DNA from: an uncultured Cocleimonas sp.
GTDB taxonomy: Bacteria > Pseudomonadota > Gammaproteobacteria > Thiotrichales > Thiotrichaceae
DNA length: 10,263 nt
NCBI GenBank assembly: GCA_937974135.1
Contig: CALJIH010000075.1
Location: 1 to 10,263 of the forward strand
Reading direction: 5' to 3'
How positions within the stretch are numbered: the stretch's first letter is position 1; each line of letters begins with the position of its first letter. The notes below the pieces were generated by a model. The model worked only from the letters and a program-made list of their open reading frames with translations. It had not been told where the DNA came from and made no database searches. Below are positions 7,006 through 10,263 of this stretch, piece after piece. Position numbers and translations under genes: made by a program.

Positions 7006-7998
7006 TTACTTGATAATACCAATCTCTTTAGATAGCTTTGTAATATCTTTAATACTACCCTCTACAAATTTGTACATATCATCGCCAAAGTTGTTGAATG
7101 GAGCTATAGCTGCATCTTCAAGTGTCTTTTGGAAGCCTTCATCTTCAGCCATTTTCTTGATTGCATTTTTCCAGAACTCTTTTGCTTCGTCAGACGCACC
7201 TGCAGGCATATAAAGACCACGCCAGTTTGCACCAACTACATCATAACCCTGTTCTTTAGCTGTTGGAATGTCAGGGAAATTCTTCAAACGCTCTGGCGCA
7301 AGAACTGCAATAATGCGGATATCACCTGACTCAAGAAAACCAAGCATTTCTGAGAAATCACCAGATAACGCTTCAGTCGCACCAGATAATAAACCGGTCA
7401 TAGCTTCACCACCACCATCAAATGATACATATTTCATCTTAGTAACATCTGCGAGGCCTGCTTTTTGAGCAACAAGCATTGGTTTAATATGGTCAAAACT
7501 ACCTACTGATGAACCACCAGCGATCCCCACCGAACGTGGATCTGCCTTTATATCATCCATCATCTGTGTGAGTGATTTATATTTTGAGTCAGATTTTACT
7601 GCGATTGCACCGTACTCTGCGCCAAAGGTTGCTAGGAAGTGTACATCGTCCTGTTTAGCACCTTCATAAATACCTTGCGCGATACGAGCACTTGTACTCA
7701 TTGATGCAGCAACAATTAGATTATTATCATCATTTCTTTCTTTTGTCACGTGAGCGAATGCAACACCGCCACCGCCACCAGACATATTTGTAACTTGCAT
7801 CGAATCTTCAATGACTTTTAGATCAAATAGGTATTTTGCTGTAGTACGACAGATAAAATCCCAACCTCCACCAGGGTTAGATGGTGCGATACATTGAGGA
7901 TTTTCAGCCTTGAAATCAGCAGCATTAGCAATTGTTGAAAAACTTGCTCCAACCAGCAATAAAGCTGCTGCACTAGTTTTGAATAGTTTATGGTTCAT
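7006..7998 (-). CDS. tctC: TctC-family periplasmic solute-binding protein
   Basis: This 330-residue protein starts with a Sec signal peptide: a basic start (H3, K4, K7), a hydrophobic core (about 9-21) and a likely ANA/AD cleavage after residue 26. The mature protein opens with the TctC signature: CIAPSNPGGGWDF at 36-48. It has cysteines at 36 and 50 that could form a periplasmic disulfide. This resembles the citrate/tricarboxylate TctC branch more than the large Bug-type family, where the first cysteine is generally missing. It captures an anionic substrate and delivers it to TctAB. AAGGAG lies nine bases before the ATG. It is the first gene of the operon and diverges from the GntR regulator. 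The ligand is probably a hydroxy-mono-, di- or tricarboxylate matched to the downstream enzymes, and a sugar acid is my preferred inference. Confidence 0.92.
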   Translation of the reverse strand: MNHKLFKTSAAALLLVGASFSTIANAADFKAENPQCIAPSNPGGGWDFICRTTAKYLFDLKVIEDSMQVTNMSGGGGGVAFAHVTKERNDDNNLIVAASMSTSARIAQGIYEGAKQDDVHFLATFGAEYGAIAVKSDSKYKSLTQMMDDIKADPRSVGIAGGSSVGSFDHIKPMLVAQKAGLADVTKMKYVSFDGGGEAMTGLLSGATEALSGDFSEMLGFLESGDIRIIAVLAPERLKNFPDIPTAKEQGYDVVGANWRGLYMPAGASDEAKEFWKNAIKKMAEDEGFQKTLEDAAIAPFNNFGDDMYKFVEGSIKDITKLSKEIGIIK

Positions 7999-8046
7999 TT
8001 GAAACTTCTCCTTAGGGATCTTTTTGAGGATCTTTTATTCTTCTCG

Positions 8047-8074
8047 CATTTGTTTTAAACACAATCAACAAATG
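8047..8074. repeat. Inverted repeat CATTTGTT-N12-AACAAATG
   Basis: A perfect 8-bp inverted repeat (8047-8054 and 8067-8074) lies about 50-75 bases upstream of the tctC ATG. The half-site centres are 20 bases apart, about two helical turns, which suits a dimeric regulator. It could instead be a leader hairpin in tctC mRNA. It is a candidate operator by position only. Confidence 0.45.
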
Positions 8075-8085
8075 AGAGTCACTTA

Positions 8086-8099
8086 AAGTTTAAAAACTT
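8086..8099. repeat. AAGTTT-AA-AAACTT palindrome
   Basis: A 6-bp inverted repeat with a 2-base centre on the tctC side of the control region. AT-rich palindromes arise easily by chance, so this is a weak operator candidate. Confidence 0.3.
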
Positions 8100-8107
8100 C
8101 GTTAGTA

Positions 8108-8120
8108 ATATTGCACTTTA
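8108..8120. repeat. Left arm of 13-bp perfect inverted repeat (ATATTGCACTTTA)
   Basis: This 13-mer recurs exactly in inverted orientation at 8214-8226, with 93 bases between. The two copies sit at corresponding places in the two divergent half-regions, as expected for paired regulator sites that control tctC and the regulator gene itself. Confidence 0.65.
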
Positions 8121-8136
8121 AAACATATAAATGCAA
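8108..8136 (-). promoter_or_regulatory. Candidate promoter toward tctC
   Basis: On the minus strand TTGCAT (8136-8131) and CAATAT (8113-8108) are separated by 17 bases. The -10-like hexamer lies inside the 13-bp repeat arm, mirroring the arrangement on the other side. Hexamer matches to the sigma-70 consensus are weak. The implied leader is about 100 bases, so another start nearer tctC is possible. Confidence 0.3.
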
Positions 8137-8166
8137 TGTGTTTTTTTTGCTAATGCACTGCAATGT
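8132..8166. repeat. Direct repeat TGCAATGT, two copies
   Basis: TGCAATGT occurs at 8132-8139 and 8159-8166. The variant TGCAATAT is at 8219-8226 inside the right repeat arm, and its inverse is in the left arm. The shared TGCAAT core suggests four related recognition half-sites across the control region. Confidence 0.5.
8154..8162. repeat. TGCA-C-TGCA palindrome near the region's centre
   Basis: A 9-bp palindrome flanked by AT-rich sequence and overlapping the second TGCAATGT repeat. It sits between the two arms of the 13-bp inverted repeat and shares their TGCA core, so it may be part of the same recognition array. Confidence 0.4.
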
Positions 8167-8180
8167 CTAAATTACTAGAC
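8165..8180. repeat. GTCTA-N6-TAGAC inverted repeat, candidate GntR operator
   Basis: A perfect 5-bp dyad of 16 bases (GTCTA 8165-8169, TAGAC 8176-8180) lies near the middle of the divergent region. Size and symmetry suit a dimeric winged-helix regulator, and it lies upstream of the candidate promoter at 8198-8226. Confidence 0.45.
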
Positions 8181-8197
8181 TTATCAAACATCTATGC

Positions 8198-8226
8198 TTG
8201 CCTTTTTTAAATCTAAAGTGCAATAT
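8198..8226 (+). promoter_or_regulatory. Candidate promoter of the GntR gene overlapping the right repeat arm
   Basis: TTGCCT (8198-8203) and CAATAT (8221-8226) are 17 bases apart. The -10-like hexamer lies at the end of the 13-bp inverted-repeat arm (8214-8226). Binding there would block transcription of the regulator gene, consistent with autorepression. The hexamers are imperfect matches. Confidence 0.4.
8214..8226. repeat. Right arm of 13-bp perfect inverted repeat (TAAAGTGCAATAT)
   Basis: Exact reverse complement of 8108-8120. A perfect 13-bp match inside a 282-bp spacer is unlikely to be chance alone, although both arms are AT-rich. Confidence 0.65.
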
Positions 8227-8280
8227 GACATCTATTCAAACTCGGTTTCATCAAAATAAAAATTCAGGAGAGCAGGATTT

Positions 8281-9174
8281 ATGAATAACAGCGGTTTAAT
8301 CAACAAAATCGCCACCCAACTGACTCAAGAAATACTTTCCGGCGTGATTACCCCAGGTGGTCATCTCGTAGCTCAACAGATTGCTGATAAATACCGAGTG
8401 TCGCGAACACCCGCTAGGGATGCGTTGATTACGCTAGAAAAGTTCGATTTATTAGAGCTTCAGCCTTATCGTGGCTATTTTGTCACGGAAGATTCACCAC
8501 AAAGTAAAGCTAGAGACTTATTAAAACAACTGGGGTCTGACAAAGATTACTACTTTCAACTGGTTGATGATTGGTTGTCTGACGATCTACCTGTCACAGT
8601 AACAGAGCAATACTTACGCAATCGCTATGATCTAACCAAAGCCCGTCTAAACGACTTGCTTGCCAGAGCCGCCCGTGAAGGTTGGGCTGAACCAAAAGAA
8701 GGTTATGGCTGGAGCTTTTTACCAGTCGCTAAAACTACTGAAGCATTTGAAGACATCTACAGATTTCGTTTAGCGATTGAGCCTGCTGCTATGCTCGAGC
8801 CAGGTTTTGAAGCCAAGCCTAAAGTATTAGCCGAACTACGTCGCTCACAAGAAAAATTGCTGGAAGTTGATTTGGGCAACATCCCAGAACAACTGCTGGT
8901 TAGTGGCTCTAATTTCCATGAAGAGTTAATCAAGCTATCTAATAATAATTATTTTTATTCTTCTTTGAAGAGAATCAACCAGATGCGTCGCTTAATGGAA
9001 TACCGCGCTGAATTTCACTGGGAGAGATTAATCGGCGAATGTAATCAACATCTTGAGATCATTTCGCACTTGGAATCTGGCGAGATAATTGAAGCGTCTT
9101 ATTTGATGCGTCGTCATTTACAAGGTGCGCTTAAGCGTAAGACAAATACCATTCTCGAGAAAAACAACACATAG
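8281..9174 (+). CDS. GntR-family (FCD) transcriptional regulator with a second winged-helix-like domain
   Basis: This 297-residue cytoplasmic DNA-binding protein is longer than the usual 220-250 residues of FCD regulators. Residues 5-72 are a GntR winged helix (LAQQ-type recognition region with RVSRTPARDAL at 39-49 and a wing ending GYFV). Residues about 88-150 look like a second winged helix (TVTEQYLRNRYDLTKARLNDLLARAAREGW followed by a wing-like GYGW), split here as 107-136 and 141-144. Residues about 155-285 form an FCD ligand domain retaining H213 (NFHEEL), H257 (NQHLEII) and H279 (MRRHL), the usual metal-binding histidines; the usual Asp four residues before H213 appears to be Gly. An AGGAG lies a little upstream of the ATG. 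Divergent from tctC, it probably represses the operon and itself, with the substrate or an intermediate as inducer. Confidence 0.85.
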   Translation: MNNSGLINKIATQLTQEILSGVITPGGHLVAQQIADKYRVSRTPARDALITLEKFDLLELQPYRGYFVTEDSPQSKARDLLKQLGSDKDYYFQLVDDWLSDDLPVTVTEQYLRNRYDLTKARLNDLLARAAREGWAEPKEGYGWSFLPVAKTTEAFEDIYRFRLAIEPAAMLEPGFEAKPKVLAELRRSQEKLLEVDLGNIPEQLLVSGSNFHEELIKLSNNNYFYSSLKRINQMRRLMEYRAEFHWERLIGECNQHLEIISHLESGEIIEASYLMRRHLQGALKRKTNTILEKNNT

Positions 9175-9227
9175 CAATACCAATTTACAATTGAGTAAGT
9201 AGCTAAGTTATTTTGACTACAATGAGT

Positions 9228-9255
9228 AAAGTGTTCTTATTTTTGGGCACTTTTT
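9228..9255 (+). terminator. Probable terminator of the GntR gene
   Basis: AAAGTGTTC (9228-9236) pairs with GGGCACTTT (9245-9253), with two G-U pairs, around an 8-base T-rich loop. It ends in a five-T run (9251-9255) that is partly in the stem. It is weaker than the terminator that follows. Confidence 0.5.
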
Positions 9256-9268
9256 AATATTATCCAAT

Positions 9269-9309
9269 AAAAAAGCCTGAATTCTCGATGAGAGTTCAGG
9301 CTTTTTTTT
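9269..9309. terminator. Bidirectional intrinsic terminator
   Basis: GCCTGAATTCTC (9275-9286) pairs with GAGAGTTCAGGC (9290-9301), all paired apart from one G-T, around a 3-base loop. The stem is flanked by six A (9269-9274) and eight T (9302-9309), so it can stop transcription of the GntR gene on the plus strand and the Bax-inhibitor gene on the minus strand. Confidence 0.9.
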
Positions 9310-9409
9310 ATTTCCGTTGAATATTCTAAAAAGAATAAACAAAAGCTGAGCGGAAAATATTTTGCTTCAAATCAGAACGCATTTATGCGTTGAATAGCGT
9401 ATACAACTA

Positions 9410-10126
9410 TTAGTCATCGCCACCCATACTCATCATGAACTGCAAAATATACCAAAACAATAATCCGACACTTGAGAACAATGACAATGAAGCCGCCACA
9501 TGTTGCTCAGTATGGTATTCATGGATTATGTTTGACGTACTGTAAAGTACAGAACCTGCTGCAAATAAGATCATTGCACCAGAGAACCATAGTCCTAAAG
9601 AGAAACCGAATAATATGCTTGCAAGGATTAATCCCATTGCAATAAACCCACCAATCATTAGAAAACGCCCCATAAAAGAGAAGTTAACTTTTGTTGAGAA
9701 TGCTGTAAATGTTAAGCCAGCAACCAATGCCGCCGTTACAACAGCTGCGTTTTGCAACAAAGTACCACTAGGATCGCGCATCAGCGCCATGTATATTAAT
9801 GGCATAAATATAATCGCTTCAGCGATAATAAATAGGCCTAAACCCATGTATTGCTTCTCGCGCGACACGCCTGAATGCGCCCAGTTATTAGCAACTGTTG
9901 ACACTAACATGAATACACCTAAAACGATTAGCCAGCTCCATTTACTTCCGGCTAAAATACCCATAAATGAATTAGCAACACCTGATTGAATTAGGATTGT
10001 TTCTAAAACTGCAAAAATACCAATCGCACCCGCAAGGTGCACGTAAGTACGCTTAATAAAATTCGCACGTTCGCTTTCTGCTGCATTTGCAACAATTTGA
10101 CCTGAACCTACATCTAAATGACTCAT
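9410..10126 (-). CDS. Bax inhibitor-1 / YccA-family membrane protein
   Basis: This 238-residue inner-membrane protein has about seven hydrophobic segments (roughly 29-47, 62-79, 93-115, 122-141, 152-175, 178-197 and 210-232), matching the length and topology of bacterial BI-1 (UPF0005) proteins. Family features include the FIKRTYVHLAGAI start (23-35) and the final NIIHEYHTEQHVAASLSLF (199-217), followed by a hydrophobic helix and an acidic tail. E. coli relatives are YccA, which modulates FtsH protease, and YbhL. BsYetJ is a calcium-leak protein with a two-aspartate pH sensor; here the equivalent positions appear to be Ser (about 196-198 and 218-219). GGAG lies six bases before the ATG. The gene has its own promoter region and is not part of the catabolic operon. 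Confidence 0.88.
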   Translation of the reverse strand: MSHLDVGSGQIVANAAESERANFIKRTYVHLAGAIGIFAVLETILIQSGVANSFMGILAGSKWSWLIVLGVFMLVSTVANNWAHSGVSREKQYMGLGLFIIAEAIIFMPLIYMALMRDPSGTLLQNAAVVTAALVAGLTFTAFSTKVNFSFMGRFLMIGGFIAMGLILASILFGFSLGLWFSGAMILFAAGSVLYSTSNIIHEYHTEQHVAASLSLFSSVGLLFWYILQFMMSMGGDD

Positions 10127-10263
10127 TTATTTCTCCAATAAGTATTAATCTTTAACACGATAGTTAGTCTATCATATTCTTTTAAAGTTCTGAAAAAAGG
10201 TGTGATAAAGAGGAGGTTTTTTGTTCAAACACCCTAAAAACAGGATAAAAAGACACCCCCCTA
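10127..10263 (-). promoter_or_regulatory. Upstream region of the Bax-inhibitor gene with candidate -10
   Basis: On the minus strand TATGAT (plus-strand ATCATA at 10171-10176) matches the -10 consensus at five of six positions and lies about 45 bases before the ATG; no good -35 is seen. An inverted repeat GATAG-N5-CTATC (10159-10173) overlaps it and could be an operator or chance. The outer 60 bases to the window edge are AT-rich with no supportable gene. Confidence 0.4.

Larger units (their letters stand above)
7999..8280. promoter_or_regulatory. Divergent control region between tctC and the GntR gene
   Basis: This is a 282-bp AT-rich intergenic region containing at least five dyad symmetries, listed separately, and no gene. 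Both flanking genes start outward from it, so it should carry both promoters and the operators of the GntR-type regulator. Near tctC there is also a 9-bp direct repeat, GGATCTTTT, at 8016-8024 and 8028-8036 (period 12) in the presumed leader. Confidence 0.8.
9175..9409. other. Spacer between two convergent genes
   Basis: This holds two stem-loop terminators (listed separately) and no supportable gene. A small AACGCA/TGCGTT hairpin at 9376-9391 lies just downstream of the Bax-inhibitor gene without a T-tract. Confidence 0.7.

Noticed and set aside
7006..7998. Plain citrate uptake system (tctCBA)
   Set aside because: The binding protein resembles that branch, but no citrate-catabolic gene is present and the operon continues into otnK and otnC, so a hydroxy-acid or acid sugar fits better. 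Not excluded for the binding protein alone.
9376..9391. AACGCA/TGCGTT hairpin as a terminator of the Bax-inhibitor gene
   Set aside because: The stem is short with no following T-tract on the minus strand; the structure at 9269-9309 is a far better terminator.
9615..9989. 124-codon plus-strand open frame
   Set aside because: It is antisense to the Bax-inhibitor gene, with no ribosome binding site or recognisable domain.
10199..10233. GGTGT...ACACC inverted repeat near the right edge
   Set aside because: Five-base arms 25 bases apart in low-complexity sequence are readily explained by chance.

Overview
The window looks like a piece of a low-GC gammaproteobacterial chromosome, probably from a marine heterotroph. 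This rests on AT-rich intergenic DNA, gammaproteobacterial-looking Bax-inhibitor-1 and TctCBA proteins, and a sugar-acid catabolic operon with its own uptake system. The genus is not recognised. There are no tRNA or rRNA genes, insertion sequences, CRISPR arrays or phage genes, and every coding gene seen appears intact.

Layout. Positions 78-7998 hold eight minus-strand genes that read as one catabolic locus, in transcription order: tctC, tctB, tctA (tripartite tricarboxylate-type transporter), an isocitrate/isopropylmalate-dehydrogenase-family enzyme, an Asp/Glu-racemase-superfamily protein, an AbrB-family membrane protein, otnK (3-oxo-tetronate kinase) and otnC (3-oxo-tetronate 4-phosphate decarboxylase). 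A 282-bp divergent control region (7999-8280) rich in dyad repeats separates tctC from a plus-strand GntR/FCD regulator (8281-9174). Two terminators follow the regulator, the second facing both ways, and then an unrelated minus-strand Bax-inhibitor-1 family gene (9410-10126) with its own promoter region.

How the genes work together (inference). TctC captures a hydroxy-acid in the periplasm and TctAB imports it. The NAD-dependent dehydrogenase oxidises it, OtnK phosphorylates 3-oxo-tetronate, and OtnC decarboxylates the product to dihydroxyacetone phosphate. The usual front end of OtnK/OtnC pathways, a DenD/LtnD-type dehydrogenase plus the OtnI isomerase, is absent from the window. An IPMDH-family enzyme and a racemase-superfamily protein that has lost one of its two catalytic cysteines occupy that place. 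A beta-decarboxylating dehydrogenase acting on a five-carbon aldaric acid (a pentarate) would yield 3-oxo-tetronate directly, so this may be an undescribed variant of acid-sugar catabolism. A strong intrinsic terminator splits the locus between the dehydrogenase and the racemase-like gene, and a weaker stem-loop lies between tctC and tctB, which suggests graded expression.
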